The notes under the pieces: generated by a model
Seen by the model: the letters and a program-made list of their open reading frames with translations, nothing else
Databases searched by the model: none
What the model was told of the DNA's origin: nothing
Position numbers and translations under genes: made by a program
Part shown: in pieces, positions 51,601-64,000 of the stretch
How the letters are laid out: each line of letters opens with the position of its first letter
Numbering within the stretch: position 1 is the stretch's first letter
NCBI GenBank assembly: GCA_954871525.1
Contig: CATOZS010000010.1
Coordinates: 124,001-188,000 of the forward strand
Length of the DNA: 64,000 nt
Source: Parietaria judaica
Lineage: Eukaryota; Streptophyta; Magnoliopsida; Rosales; Urticaceae
Direction: 5' to 3'

Positions 51601-54019
51601 AGACTCAGTTTTTTTTTACCACGCATTAATTGTTGAAACTGGTTTTTAAAGAGCTCCAAAAACTTTTAATGCCAAAACTAACCCAATTACTAGTAATACC
51701 ACCCTAATTATGGTCTAGCAATCAAATTTAATCAAGAAAATATCGTATGTGCTTTCGTAAGAAAAACAATTTTTAACATTTTTCGGTAATGATTTTCACC
51801 AGTTAACCGCTTGATATAGAAACTACGAGATAGTGCTTCGCTATTTAGGGATACCAAATAAGTAAATGTGATAAAATTACACATTATGAAGCATTTTGAA
51901 GTTCATGTTTTGTTTAAAATATCGTTCAATTAGGGTTTTTTCGCGTAAAATGGGAAAAAGACTCAGTTTTTTTTTACCACGCATTAATTGTTGAAACTGG
52001 ATTTTAAAGAGCTCCAAAAACTTTTAATGCCAAAACTAACCCAATTACTAGTAATACCACCCTAATTATGGTCTAGCAATCAAATTTAATCAAGAACATA
52101 TCGTATGTGCTTTCGTAAGAAAAACAATTTTTAACATTTTTCGGTAATGATTTTCACCAGTTAACCGCTTGATATAGAAACTACGAGATAGTGCTTCGCT
52201 ATTTAGGGATTAAAATAAGTAAATGTGAAAAAATTACACATTATGAAGCATTTTGAAGTTCATTTTTTGTTTAAAATATCGTTCAATTAGGGTTTTTTCG
52301 CATAAAATGGGAAAAAGACTCAGTTTTTTTTTACCACGCATTAATTGTTGAAACTGGATTTTAAAGAGCTCCAAAAACTTTTAATGCCAAAACTAACTCA
52401 ATTACTAGTAATACCACCCTAATTATGGTCTAGCAATCAAATTTAATAAAGAACATATCGTATGTGCTTTCGTAAGAAAAACAATTTTTAACACTTTTCG
52501 GTAATGATTTTCACCAGTTAACCGCTTGATATAGAAACTACGAGATAGTGCTTTGCTATTTAGGGATTAAAATAAGTAAATGTGATAAAATTACACATTA
52601 TGAAGCATTTTGAAGTTCATGTTTTGTTTAAAATATCGTTCAATTAGGGTTTTTTTGCGTAAAATGGGAGAAAGACTCAGTTTTTTTTTTTACCACGCAT
52701 TAATTGTTGAAACTGGTTTTTAAAAAGCTCCAAAAACTTTTAATGCCAAAACTAACCCAATTACTAGTAATACCACCCTAATTATGGTCTAGCAATCAAA
52801 TTTAATCAAGAACATATCGTATGTGCTTTCGTAAGAAAAACAATTTTAACACTTTTCGGTAATGATTTTCACCAGTTAACCGCTTGATATAGAAACTACG
52901 AGATAGTGCTTCGCTATTTAGGGATTAAAATAAGTAAATGTGATAAAATTACACATTATGAAGCATTTTGAAGTTCATGTTTTGTTTAAAATATCGTTCA
53001 ATTAGGGTTTTTTCGCGTAAAATGGGAAAAAGACTCAGTTTTTTTTTACCACGCATTAATTGTTGAAACTGGATTTTAAAGAGCTCCAAAAACTTTTAAT
53101 GCCAAAACTAACCCAATTACTAGTAATACCACCCTAATTATGGTCTAGCAATCAAATTTAATCAAGAACATATCGTATGTGCTTTCGTAAGAAAAACAAT
53201 TTTTAACATTTTTCGGTAATGATTTTCACCAGTTAACCGCTTGATATAGAAACTACGAGATAGTGCTTCGCTATTTAGGGATACCAAATAAGTAAATGTG
53301 ATAAAATTACACATTATGAAGCATTTTGAAGTTCATGTTTTGTTTAAAATATCGTTCAATTAGGGTTTTTTCGCGTAAAATGGGAAAAAGACTCAGTTTT
53401 TTTTTTACCACGCATTAATTGTTGAAACTGGATTTTAAAGAGCTCCAAAAACTTTTAATGCCAAAACTAACCCAATTACTAGTAATACCACCCTAATTAT
53501 GGTCTAGCAATCAAATTTAATCAAGAACATATCGTATGTGCTTTCGTAAGAAAAACAATTTTTAACATTTTTCGGTAATGATTTTCACCAGTTAACCGCT
53601 TGATATAGAAACTACGAGATAGTGCTTCGCTATTTAGGGATACCAAATAAGTAAATGTGATAAAATTACACATTATGAAGCATTTTGAAGTTCATGTTTT
53701 GTTTAAAATATCGTTCAATTAGGGTTTTTTCGCGTAAAATGGGAAAAAGACTCAGTTTTTTTTTACCACGCATTAATTGTTGAAACTGGTTTTTAAAGAG
53801 CTCCAAAAACTTTTAATGCCAAAACTAACCCAATTACTAGTAATACCACCCTAATTATGGTCTAGCAATCAAATTTAATCAAGAACATATCGTATGTGCT
53901 TTCGTAAGAAAAACAATTTTTAACATTTTTCGGTAATGATTTTCACCAGTTAACCGCTTGATATAGAAACTACGAGATAGTGCTTCGCTATTTAGGGATT
54001 AAAATAAGTAAATGTGATA
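48654..54019 (+). repeat. Four-monomer HOR (P-Q-R-S), period ~1,430 bp, left part
   Basis: P has cgcataaaa, taactcaatt and aataaagaac. Q has gagaaag, usually aaaaagctcc and agaaaatatcg, and acaattttaac. R ends in ataccaaata. S ends in gtgaaaaaatt. taactcaatt recurs at 1,430-base spacing (50,961 to 52,391), with 1,790 where R is doubled. ataccaaata lies at 48,631, 50,062, 50,421, 51,851, 53,281 and 53,640, giving spacings 1,431, 359, 1,430, 1,430 and 359. The last S-type unit (from about 53,662) lacks gtgaaaaaatt. Confidence 0.9.
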
Positions 54020-57000
54020 AAATTACACATTATGAAGCATTTTGAAGTTCATTTTTTGTTTAAAATATCGTTCAATTAGGGTTTTTTCGCGTAAAATGGG
54101 AAAAAGACTCAGTTTTTTTTTTTTTACCACGCATTAATTGTTGAAAATGGTTTTTAAAGAGCTCCAAAAACTTTTAATGCCAAAACTAACCCAATTACTA
54201 GTAATACCACCCTAATTATGGTCTAGCAATCAAATTTAATCAAGAACATATCGTATGTGCTTTCGTAAGAAAAACTATTTTTAACACTTTTCGGTAATGA
54301 TTTTCACCAGTTAACCGCTTGATATAGAAACTATGAGATAGTGCTTCGCTATTTAGGGATTAAAATAAGTAAATGTGATAAAATTACACATTATGAAGCA
54401 TTTTGAAGTTCATGTTTTGTTTAAAATATCGTTCAATTAGGGTTTTTTCGCGTAAAATGGGAAAAAGACTCAGTTTTTTTTTACCACGCATTAATTGTTG
54501 AAACTGGTTTTTAAAGAGCTCCAAAAACTTTTAATGCCAAAACTAACCCAATTACTAGTAATACCACCCTAATTATGGTCTAGCAATCAAATTTAATCAA
54601 GAACATATCGTATGTGCTTTCGTAAGAAAAACAATTTTTAACATTTTTCGGTAATGATTTTCACCAGTTAACCGCTTGATATAGAAACTACGAGATAGTG
54701 CTTCGCTATTTAGGGATTAAAATAAGTAAATGTGATAAAATTACACATTATAAAGCATTTTGAAGTTCATTTTTTGTTTAAAATATCGTTCAATTAGGGT
54801 TTTTTCGCGTAAAATGGGAAAAAGACTCAGTTTTTTTTTTTACCACGCATTAATTGTTGAAAATGGTTTTTAAAGAGCTCCAAAAACTTTTAATGCCAAA
54901 ACTAACCCAATTACTAGTAATACCACCCTAATTATGGTCTAGCAATCAAATTTAATCAAGAACATATCGTATGTGCTTTCGTAAGAAAAACTATTTTTAA
55001 CACTTTTCGGTAATGATTTTCACCAGTTAACCGCTTGATATAGAAACTACGAGATAGTGCTTCGCTATTTAGGGATTAAAATAAGTAAATGTGATAAAAT
55101 TACACATTATGAAGCATTTTGAAGTTCATGTTTTGTTTAAAATATCGTTCAATTAGGGTTTTTTCGCATAAAATGGGAAAAAGACTCAGTTTTTTTTTAC
55201 CACGCATTAATTGTTGAAACTGGATTTTAAAGAGCTCCAAAAACTTTTAATGCCAAAACTAACCCAATTACTAGTAATACCACCCTAATTATGGTCTAGC
55301 AATCAAATTTAATCAAGAACATATCGTATGTGCTTTCGTAAGAAAAACAATTTTTAACATTTTTCGTTAATGATTTTCACTAGTTAACCGCTTGATATAG
55401 AAACTACGAGATAGTGCTTCGCTATTTAGGGATTAAAATAAGTAAATGTGATAAAATTACACATTATGAAGCATTTTGAAGTTCATTTTTTGTTTAAAAT
55501 ATCGTTCAATTAGGGTTTTTTCGCGTAAAATGGGAAAAAGACTCAGTTTTTTTTTTTTTACCACGCATTAATTGTTGAAAATGGTTTTTAAAGAGCTCCA
55601 AAAACTTTTAATGCCAAAACTAACCCAATTACTAGTAATACCACCCTAATTATGGTCTAGCAATCAAATTTAATCAAGAACATATCGTATGTGCTTTCGT
55701 AAGAAAAACTATTTTTAACACTTTTCGGTAATGATTTTCACCAGTTAACCGCTTGATATAGAAACTATGAGATAGTGCTTCGCTATTTAGGGATTAAAAT
55801 AAGTAAATGTGATAAAATTACACATTATGAAGCATTTTGAAGTTCATGTTTTGTTTAAAATATCGTTCAATTAGGGTTTTTTCGCGTAAAATGGGAAAAA
55901 GACTCAATTTTTTTTTTTACCACGCATTAATTGTTGAAAATGGTTTTTAAAGAGCTCCAAAAACTTTTAATGCCAAAACTAACCCAATTACTAGTAATAC
56001 CACCCTAATTATGGTCTAGCAATCAAATTTAATCAAGAACATATCGTATGTGCTTTCGTAAGAAAAACAATTTTTAACACTTTTCGGTAATGATTTTCAC
56101 CAGTTAACCGCTTGATATAGAAACTACGAGATAGTGCTTCGCTATTTAGGGATTAAAATAAGTAAATGTGATAAAATTACACATTATGAAGCATTTTGAA
56201 GTTCATTTTTTGTTTAAAATATCGTTCAATTAGGGTTTTTTCGCGTAAAATGGGAAAAAGACTCAGTTTTTTTTTTACCACGCATTAATTGTTGAAACTG
56301 GATTTTAAAGAGCTCCAAAAACTTTTAATGCCAAAACTAACCCAATTACTAGTAATACCACCCTAATTATGGTCTAGCAATTAAATTTAATCAAGAACAT
56401 ATCGTATGTGCTTTCGTAAGAAAAACTATTTTTAACACTTTTCGGTAATGATTTTCACCAGTTAACCGCTTGATATAGAAACTACGAGATAGTGCTTCGC
56501 TATTTAGGGATTAAAATAAGTAAATGTGATAAAATTACACATTATGAAGCATTTTGAAGTTCATGTTTTGTTTAAAATATCGTTCAATTAGGGTTTTTTC
56601 GCATAAAATGGGAAAAAGACTCAGTTTTTTTTTACCACGCATTAATTGTTGAAACTGGATTTTAAAGAGCTCCAAAAACTTTTAATGCCAAAACTAACCC
56701 AATTACTAGTAATACCACCCTAATTATGGTCTAGCAATCAAATTTAATCAAGAACATATCGTATGTGCTTTCGTAAGAAAAACTATTTTTAACATTTTTC
56801 GTTAATGATTTTCACTAGTTAACCGCTTGATATAGAAACTACGAGATAGTGCTTCGCTATTTAGGGATTAAAATAAGTAAATGTGATAAAATTACACATT
56901 ATGAAGCATTTTGAAGTTCATTTTTTGTTTAAAATATCGTTCAATTAGGGTTTTTTCGCGTAAAATGGGAGAAAGACTCAGTTTTTTTTTTTTTACCACG

Positions 57001-60000
57001 CATTAATTGTTGAAAATGGTTTTTAAAGAGCTCCAAAAACTTTTAATGCCAAAACTAACCCAATTACTAGTAATACCACCCTAATTATGGTCTAGCAATC
57101 AAATTTAATCAAGAATATATCGTATGTGCTTTCGTAAGAAAAACAATTTTTAACACTTTTCGGTAATGATTTTCACCAGTTAACCGCTTGATATAGAAAC
57201 TACGAGATAGTGCTTCGCTATTTAGGGATTAAAATAAGTAAATGTGATAAAATTACACATTATGAAGCATTTTGAAGTTCATGTTTTGTTTAAAATATCG
57301 TTCAATTAGGGTTTTTTCGCGTAAAATGGGAAAAAGACTCAATTTTTTTTTTTACCACGCATTAATTGTTGAAAATGGTTTTTAAAGAGCTCCAAAAACT
57401 TTTAATGCCAAAACTAACCCAATTACTAGTAATACCACCCTAATTATGGTCTAGCAATCAAATTTAATCAAGAACATATCGTATGTGCTTTCGTAAGAAA
57501 AACAATTTTTAACACTTTTCGGTAATGATTTTCACCAGTTAACCGCTTGATATAGAAACTACGAGATAGTGCTTCGCTATTTAGGGATTAAAATAAGTAA
57601 ATGTGATAAAATTACACATTATGAAGCATTTTGAAGTTCATGTTTTGTTTAAAATATCGTTCAATTAGGGTTTTTTCGCGTAAAATGGGAAAAAGACTCA
57701 GTTTTTTTTTTACCACGCATTAATTGTTGAAACTGGATTTTAAAGAGCTCCAAAAACTTTTAATGCCAAAACTAACCCAATTACTAGTAATACCACCCTA
57801 ATTATGGTCTAGCAATCAAATTTAATCAAGAACATATCGTATGTGCTTTCGTAAGAAAAACAATTTTTAACATTTTTCGGTAATGATTTTCACCAGTTAA
57901 CCGCTTGATATAGAAACTACGAGATAGTGCTTTGCTATTTAGGGATTAAAATAAGTAAATGTGATAAAATTACACATTATGAAGCATTTTGAAGTTCATT
58001 TTTTGTTTAAAATATCGTTCAATTAGGGTTTTTTCGCGTAAAATGGGAAAAAGACTCAGTTTTTTTTTTTACCACGCATTAATTGTTGAAAATGGTTTTT
58101 AAAGAGCTCCAAAAACTTTTAATGCCAAAACTAACCCAATTACTAGTAATACCACCCTAATTATGGTCTAGCAATCAAATTTAATCAAGAACATATCGTA
58201 TGTGCTTTCGTAAGAAAAACTATTTTTAACACTTTTCGGTAATGATTTTCACCAGTTAACCGCTTGATATAGAAACTATGAGATAGTGCTTCGCTATTTA
58301 GGGATTAAAATAAGTAAATGTGATAAAATTACACATTATGAAGCATTTTGAAGTTCATGTTTTGTTTAAAATATCGTTCAATTAGGGTTTTTTCGCGTAA
58401 AATGGGAGAAAGACTCAGTTTTTTTTTTTTACCACGCATTAATTGTTGAAACTGGTTTTTAAAGAGCTCCAAAAACTTTTAATGCCAAAACTAACCCAAT
58501 TACTAGTAATACCACCCTAATTATGGTCTAGCAATCAAATTTAATCAAGAAAATATCGTATGTGCTTTCGTAAGAAAAACAATTTTAACACTTTTCGGTA
58601 ATGATTTTCACCAGTTAACCGCTTGATATAGAAACTACGAGATAGTGCTTCGCTATTTAGGGATTAAAATAAGTAAATGTGATAAAATTACACATTATGA
58701 AGCATTTTGAAGTTCATGTTTTGTTTAAAATATCGTTCAATTAGGGTTTTTTCGCGTAAAATGGGAAAAAGACTCAGTTTTTTTTTACCACGCATTAATT
58801 GTTGAAACTGGATTTTAAAGAGCTCCAAAAACTTTTAATGCCAAAACTAACCCAATTACTAGTAATACCACCCTAATTATGGTCTAGCAATCAAATTTAA
58901 TCAAGAACATATCGTATGTGCTTTCGTAAGAAAAACAATTTTTAACATTTTTCGGTAATGATTTTCACCAGTTAACCGCTTGATATAGAAACTACGAGAT
59001 AGTGCTTCGCTATTTAGGGATTAAAATAAGTAAATGTGATAAAATTACACATTATAAAGCATTTTGAAGTTCATTTTTTGTTTAAAATATCGTTCAATTA
59101 GGGTTTTTTCGCGTAAAATGGGAAAAAGACTCAGTTTTTTTTTTTACCACGCATTAATTGTTGAAAATGGTTTTTAAAGAGCTCCAAAAACTTTTAATGC
59201 CAAAACTAACCCAATTACTAGTAATACCACCCTAATTATGGTCTAGCAATCAAATTTAATCAAGAACATATCGTATGTGCTTTCGTAAGAAAAACTATTT
59301 TTAACACTTTTCGGTAATGATTTTCACCAGTTAACCGCTTGATATAGAAACTACGAGATAGTGCTTCGCTATTTAGGGATTAAAATAAGTAAATGTGATA
59401 AAATTACACATTATGAAGCATTTTGAAGTTCATGTTTTGTTTAAAATATCGTTCAATTAGGGTTTTTTCGCATAAAATGGGAAAAAGACTCAGTTTTTTT
59501 TTACCACGCATTAATTGTTGAAACTGGATTTTAAAGAGCTCCAAAAACTTTTAATGCCAAAACTAACCCAATTACTAGTAATACCACCCTAATTATGGTC
59601 TAGCAATCAAATTTAATCAAGAACATATCGTATGTGCTTTCGTAAGAAAAACAATTTTTAACATTTTTCGGTAATGATTTTCACTAGTTAACCGCTTGAT
59701 ATAGAAACTACGAGATAGTGCTTCGCTATTTAGGGATTAAAATAAGTAAATGTGATAAAATTACACATTATGAAGCATTTTGAAGTTCATTTTTTGTTTA
59801 AAATATCGTTCAATTAGGGTTTTTTCGCGTAAAATGGGAAAAAGACTCAGTTTTTTTTTTTTTACCACGCATTAATTGTTGAAAATGGTTTTTAAAGAGC
59901 TCCAAAAACTTTTAATGCCAAAACTAACCCAATTACTAGTAATACCACCCTAATTATGGTCTAGCAATCAAATTTAATCAAGAATATATCGTATGTGCTT

Positions 60001-61193
60001 TCGTAAGAAAAACAATTTTTAACACTTTTCGGTAATGATTTTCACCAGTTAACCGCTTGATATAGAAACTACGAGATAGTGCTTCGCTATTTAGGGATTA
60101 AAATAAGTAAATGTGATAAAATTACACATTATGAAGCATTTTGAAGTTCATGTTTTGTTTAAAATATCGTTCAATTAGGGTTTTTTCGCGTAAAATGGGA
60201 AAAAGACTCAATTTTTTTTTTTTACCACGCATTAATTGTTGAAAATGGTTTTTAAAGAGCTCCAAAAACTTTTAATGCCAAAACTAACCCAATTACTAGT
60301 AATACCACCCTAATTATGGTCTAGCAATCAAATTTAATCAAGAACATATCGTATGTGCTTTCGTAAGAAAAACAATTTTTAACACTTTTCGGTAATGATT
60401 TTCACCAGTTAACCGCTTGATATAGAAACTACGAGATAGTGCTTCGCTATTTAGGGATTAAAATAAGTAAATGTGATAAAATTACACATTATGAAGCATT
60501 TTGAAGTTCATGTTTTGTTTAAAATATCGTTCAATTAGGGTTTTTTCGCGTAAAATGGGAAAAAGACTCAGTTTTTTTTTTACCACGCATTAATTGTTGA
60601 AACTGGATTTTAAAGAGCTCCAAAAACTTTTAATGCCAAAACTAACCCAATTACTAGTAATACCACCCTAATTATGGTCTAGCAATCAAATTTAATCAAG
60701 AACATATCGTATGTGCTTTCGTAAGAAAAACAATTTTTAACATTTTTCGGTAATGATTTTCACCAGTTAACCGCTTGATATAGAAACTACGAGATAGTGC
60801 TTTGCTATTTAGGGATTAAAATAAGTAAATGTGATAAAATTACACATTATGAAGCATTTTGAAGTTCATGTTTTGTTTAAAATATCGTTCAATTAGGGTT
60901 TTTTCGCGTAAAATGGGAAAAAGACTCAGTTTTTTTTTACCACGCATTAATTGTTGAAAATGGTTTTTAAAGAGCTCCAAAAACTTTTAATGCCAAAACT
61001 AACCCAATTACTAGTAATACCACCCTAATTATGGTCTAGCAATCAAATTTAATCAAGAACATATCGTATGTGCTTTCGTAAGAAAAACTATTTTTAACAC
61101 TTTTCGGTAATGATTTTCACCAGTTAACCGCTTGATATAGAAACTATGAGATAGTGCTTCGCTATTTAGGGATTAAAATAAGTAAATGTGATA
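54020..61193 (+). repeat. Eight-monomer HOR region (period ~2,870 bp)
   Basis: Marker monomers have gaaaatgg with aaaactattt and actatgag (X; actatgag at 54,331, 55,765, 58,276 and 61,144), attataaagc (54,751 and 59,055), cgcataaaa with cactagtt, agaatatatcg (57,113 and 59,982), caattttt with gaaaatgg, and ctttgctat (57,931 and 60,801). One complete 8-monomer unit is 57,967-60,836 (2,870 bases), and its start is repeated from 60,837. The left 11 monomers (54,020-57,966) are a less regular arrangement of the same types. Q- and R-like monomers of the 4-mer HOR appear inside the unit (about 58,325 and 58,683). Confidence 0.85.
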
Positions 61194-64000
61194 AAATTAC
61201 ACATTATGAAGCATTTTGAAGTTCATGTTTTGTTTAAAATATCGTTCAATTAGGGTTTTTTTGCGTAAAATGGGAGAAAGACTCAGTTTTTTTTTTTTAC
61301 CACGCATTAATTGTTGAAACTGGTTTTTAAAGAGCTCCAAAAACTTTTAATGCCAAAACTAACCCAATTACTAGTAATACCACCCTAATTATGGTCTAGC
61401 AATCAAATTTAATCAAGAAAATATCGTATGTGCTTTCGTAAGAAAAACAATTTTAACACTTTTCGGTAATGATTTTCACCAGTTAACCGCTTGATATAGA
61501 AACTACGAGATAGTGCTTCGCTATTTAGGGATTAAAATAAGTAAATGTGATAAAATTACACATTATGAAGCATTTTGAAGTTCATGTTTTGTTTAAAATA
61601 TCGTTCAATTAGGGTTTTTTCGCGTAAAATGGGAAAAAGACTCAGTTTTTTTTTACCACGCATTAATTGTTGAAACTGGATTTTAAAGAGCTCCAAAAAC
61701 TTTTAATGCCAAAACTAACCCAATTACTAGTAATACCACCCTAATTATGGTCTAGCAATCAAATTTAATCAAGAACATATCGTATGTGCTTTCGTAAGAA
61801 AAACAATTTTTAACATTTTTCGGTAATGATTTTCACCAGTTAACCGCTTGATATAGAAACTACGAGATAGTGCGTCGCTATTTAGGGATACCAAATAAGT
61901 AAATGTGATAAAATTACACATTATGAAGCATTTTGAAGTTCATGTTTTGTTTAAAATATCGTTCAATTAGGGTTTTTTCGCGTAAAATGGGAAAAAGACT
62001 CAGTTTTTTTTTACCACGCATTAATTGTTGAAACTGGTTTTTAAAGAGCTCCAAAAACTTTTAATGCCAAAACTAACCCAATTACTAGTAATACCACCCT
62101 AATTATGGTCTAGCAATCAAATTTAATCAAGAACATATCGTATGTGCTTTCGTAAGAAAAACAATTTTTAACATTTTTCGGTAATGATTTTCACCAGTTA
62201 ACCGCTTGATATAGAAACTACGAGATAGTGCTTCGCTATTTAGGGATTAAAATAAGTAAATGTGGAAAAATTACACATTATGAAGCATTTTGAAGTTCAT
62301 TTTTTGTTTAAAATATCGTTCAATTAGGGTTTTTTCGCATAAAATGGGAAAAAGACTCAGTTTTTTTTTACCACGCATTAATTGTTGAAACTGGATTTTA
62401 AAGAGCTCCAAAAACTTTTAATGCCAAAACTAACTCAATTACTAGTAATACCACCCTAATTATGGTCTAGCAATCAAATTTAATAAAGAACATATCGTAT
62501 GTGCTTTCGTAAGAAAAACAATTTTTAACACTTTTCGGTAATGATTTTCACCAGTTAACCGCTTGATATAGAAACTACGAGATAGTGCTTCGCTATTTAG
62601 GGATTAAAATAAGTAAATGTGATAAAATTACACATTATGAAGCATTTTGAAGTTCATGTTTTGTTTAAAATATCGTTCAATTAGGGTTTTTTCGCGTAAA
62701 ATGGGAGAAAGACTCAGTTTTTTTTTTTTACCACGCATTAATTGTTGAAACTGGTTTTTAAAGAGCTCCAAAAACTTTTAATGCCAAAACTAACCCAATT
62801 ACTAGTAATACCACCCTAATTATGGTCTAGCAATCAAATTTAATCAAGAAAATATCGTATGTGCTTTCGTAAGAAAAACAATTTTAACACTTTTCGGTAA
62901 TGATTTTCACCAGTTAACCGCTTGATATAGAAACTACGAGATAGTGCTTCGCTATTTAGGGATTAAAATAAGTAAATGTGATAAAATTACACATTATGAA
63001 GCATTTTGAAGTTCATGTTTTGTTTAAAATATCGTTCAATTAGGGTTTTTTCGCGTAAAATGGGAAAAAGACTCAGTTTTTTTTTACCACGCATTAATTG
63101 TTGAAACTGGATTTTAAAGAGCTCCAAAAACTTTTAATGCCAAAACTAACCCAATTACTAGTAATACCACCCTAATTATGGTCTAGCAATCAAATTTAAT
63201 CAAGAACATATCGTATGTGCTTTCGTAAGAAAAACAATTTTTAACATTTTTCGGTAATGATTTTCACCAGTTAACCGCTTGATATAGAAACTACGAGATA
63301 GTGCTTCGCTATTTAGGGATACCAAATAAGTAAATGTGATAAAATTACACATTATGAAGCATTTTGAAGTTCATGTTTTGTTTAAAATATCGTTCAATTA
63401 GGGTTTTTTCGCGTAAAATGGGAAAAAGACTCAGTTTTTTTTTACCACGCATTAATTGTTGAAACTGGATTTTAAAGAGCTCCAAAAACTTTTAATGCCA
63501 AAACTAACCCAATTACTAGTAATACCACCCTAATTATGGTCTAGCAATCAAATTTAATCAAGAACATATCGTATGTGCTTTCGTAAGAAAAACAATTTTT
63601 AACATTTTTCGGTAATGATTTTCACCAGTTAACCGCTTGATATAGAAACTACGAGATAGTGCTTTGCTATTTAGGGATTAAAATAAGTAAATGTGAAAAA
63701 ATTACACATTATGAAGCATTTTGAAGTTCATTTTTTGTTTAAAATATCGTTCAATTAGGGTTTTTTCGCATAAAATGGGAAAAAGACTCAGTTTTTTTTT
63801 ACCACGCATTAATTGTTGAAACTGGATTTTAAAGAGCTCCAAAAACTTTTAATGCCAAAACTAACTCAATTACTAGTAATACCACCCTAATTATGGTCTA
63901 GCAATCAAATTTAATAAAGAACATATCGTATGTGCTTTCGTAAGAAAAACAATTTTTAACACTTTTCGGTAATGATTTTCACCAGTTAACCGCTTGATAT
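61194..64000 (+). repeat. Four-monomer HOR (Q-R-S-P), right part
   Basis: The P-Q-R-S types resume: Q from 61,194, R ending in ataccaaata at 61,888 and 63,319 (spacing 1,431), S with gtggaaaaatt near 62,263 and gtgaaaaaatt near 63,695, and P with taactcaatt at 62,428 and 63,859 (spacing 1,431). The first R here has gcgtcgc and a later S-like unit has ctttgctat, changes that come from neighbouring blocks. The repeat continues past the window edge. Confidence 0.88.
63699..64000 (+). repeat. Partial P monomer at window edge
   Basis: 302 bases of a P-type unit (cattttttg, cgcataaaa, taactcaatt, aataaagaac). It ends at 'cgcttgatat', about 57 bases short of a full monomer, because the window stops. 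Confidence 0.95.

Larger units (their letters stand above)
1..64000 (+). repeat. Tandem satellite DNA array, ~358-bp monomer, ~178 complete copies
   Basis: The same unit recurs head to tail from the first to the last base. The anchor 'aaattacacattatgaag' begins at 1, 360 and then about every 357-360 bases, the last time at 63,699 (with small variants). All copies are in the same orientation. Average spacing is about 357.9 bases (63,698 bases over 178 units by variant-spacing count). Composition of the first monomer is about 30% G+C. No insertion of unrelated DNA, inverted segment or gene was seen anywhere. Copies differ from each other by roughly a few percent at recurrent diagnostic sites plus length changes in a T-tract. 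Such long pure arrays are typical of centromeric or pericentromeric heterochromatin in eukaryotes; that location is inferred. Both edges cut through the array, so its extent is unknown. Confidence 0.98.

Noticed and set aside
1..64000. Short open reading frames, for example a minus-strand frame of about 35 codons starting in the 'gcgtggt' region and passing through the T-tract
   Set aside because: The frame depends on the T-tract being 9 bases long; other lengths close it. Monomer length is not a multiple of three, codons look random, and all frames are soon stopped. These are by-products of the repeat.
1..64000. CRISPR array
   Set aside because: Regular repetition is of the entire 358-base unit with no unique spacers.
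1..64000. Identity with the Drosophila 359-base 1.688 satellite or Tribolium TCAST
   Set aside because: Only period and A+T richness agree. The sequence does not resemble 1.688 as I recall it, and I cannot recall TCAST well enough to compare; a Dfam/Repbase or GenBank search would decide.
1..64000. tRNA, rRNA or other structured RNA gene
   Set aside because: No cloverleaf, rRNA core motif or strong stem was seen; the only dyads are 4-6 base pairs.

Overview
The whole 64,000-base window is one uninterrupted satellite DNA array. A single monomer of about 358 bases (individual units about 357-360) is repeated head to tail on one strand. By spacing of diagnostic variants I count about 178 complete monomers plus a 302-base partial copy at the right edge. 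I find no gene, RNA gene, transposon, CRISPR array or unique sequence. The array runs off both ends of the window, so its true size and flanks are unknown.

Organism: this is eukaryotic heterochromatin, most likely centromeric or pericentromeric. The first monomer is about 30% G+C by hand count (108 of 359). It holds 10 CpG dinucleotides where about 8 are expected from composition, so there is no CpG depletion. That argues against a heavily methylated vertebrate or plant genome and fits an insect or another lightly methylated invertebrate. Satellites of nearly this period are known in beetles (TCAST of Tribolium castaneum, about 360 bases) and flies (the 359-base 1.688 satellite of Drosophila melanogaster). 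I cannot confirm identity to either from memory. The sequence does not match what I recall of 1.688, and the reported length subtypes of TCAST are not evident here.

Layout: the array is a mosaic of different higher-order repeats (HORs). 1-12,167: loosely ordered monomers with several local duplications. 12,168-15,386 and 24,648-27,865: two copies of a nine-monomer segment about 12.48 kb apart; its first five monomers also occur at 1-1,790. 14,673-22,162: a 3-monomer HOR of about 1,071 bases. 22,163-29,295: mixed and transitional. 29,296-36,116: a 7-monomer HOR of 2,512-2,513 bases in 2.7 copies. 36,835-40,405: a 5-monomer HOR of about 1,785 bases in two copies. 40,406-48,292: a mostly dimeric alternation of about 718 bases. 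48,293-54,019 and 61,194-64,000: a 4-monomer HOR of about 1,430 bases, split in two by 54,020-61,193, which carries an 8-monomer HOR of about 2,870 bases.

Each monomer has the same internal landmarks: a CENP-B-box-like motif that keeps 8 of the 9 core bases in most copies, a T-tract that varies in length, a perfect 12-base palindrome and two short dyads. The main interest is this recombination history and the candidate CENP-B box, not any coding content. The statements about variants come from reading by eye; a computed monomer alignment would refine counts and boundaries.
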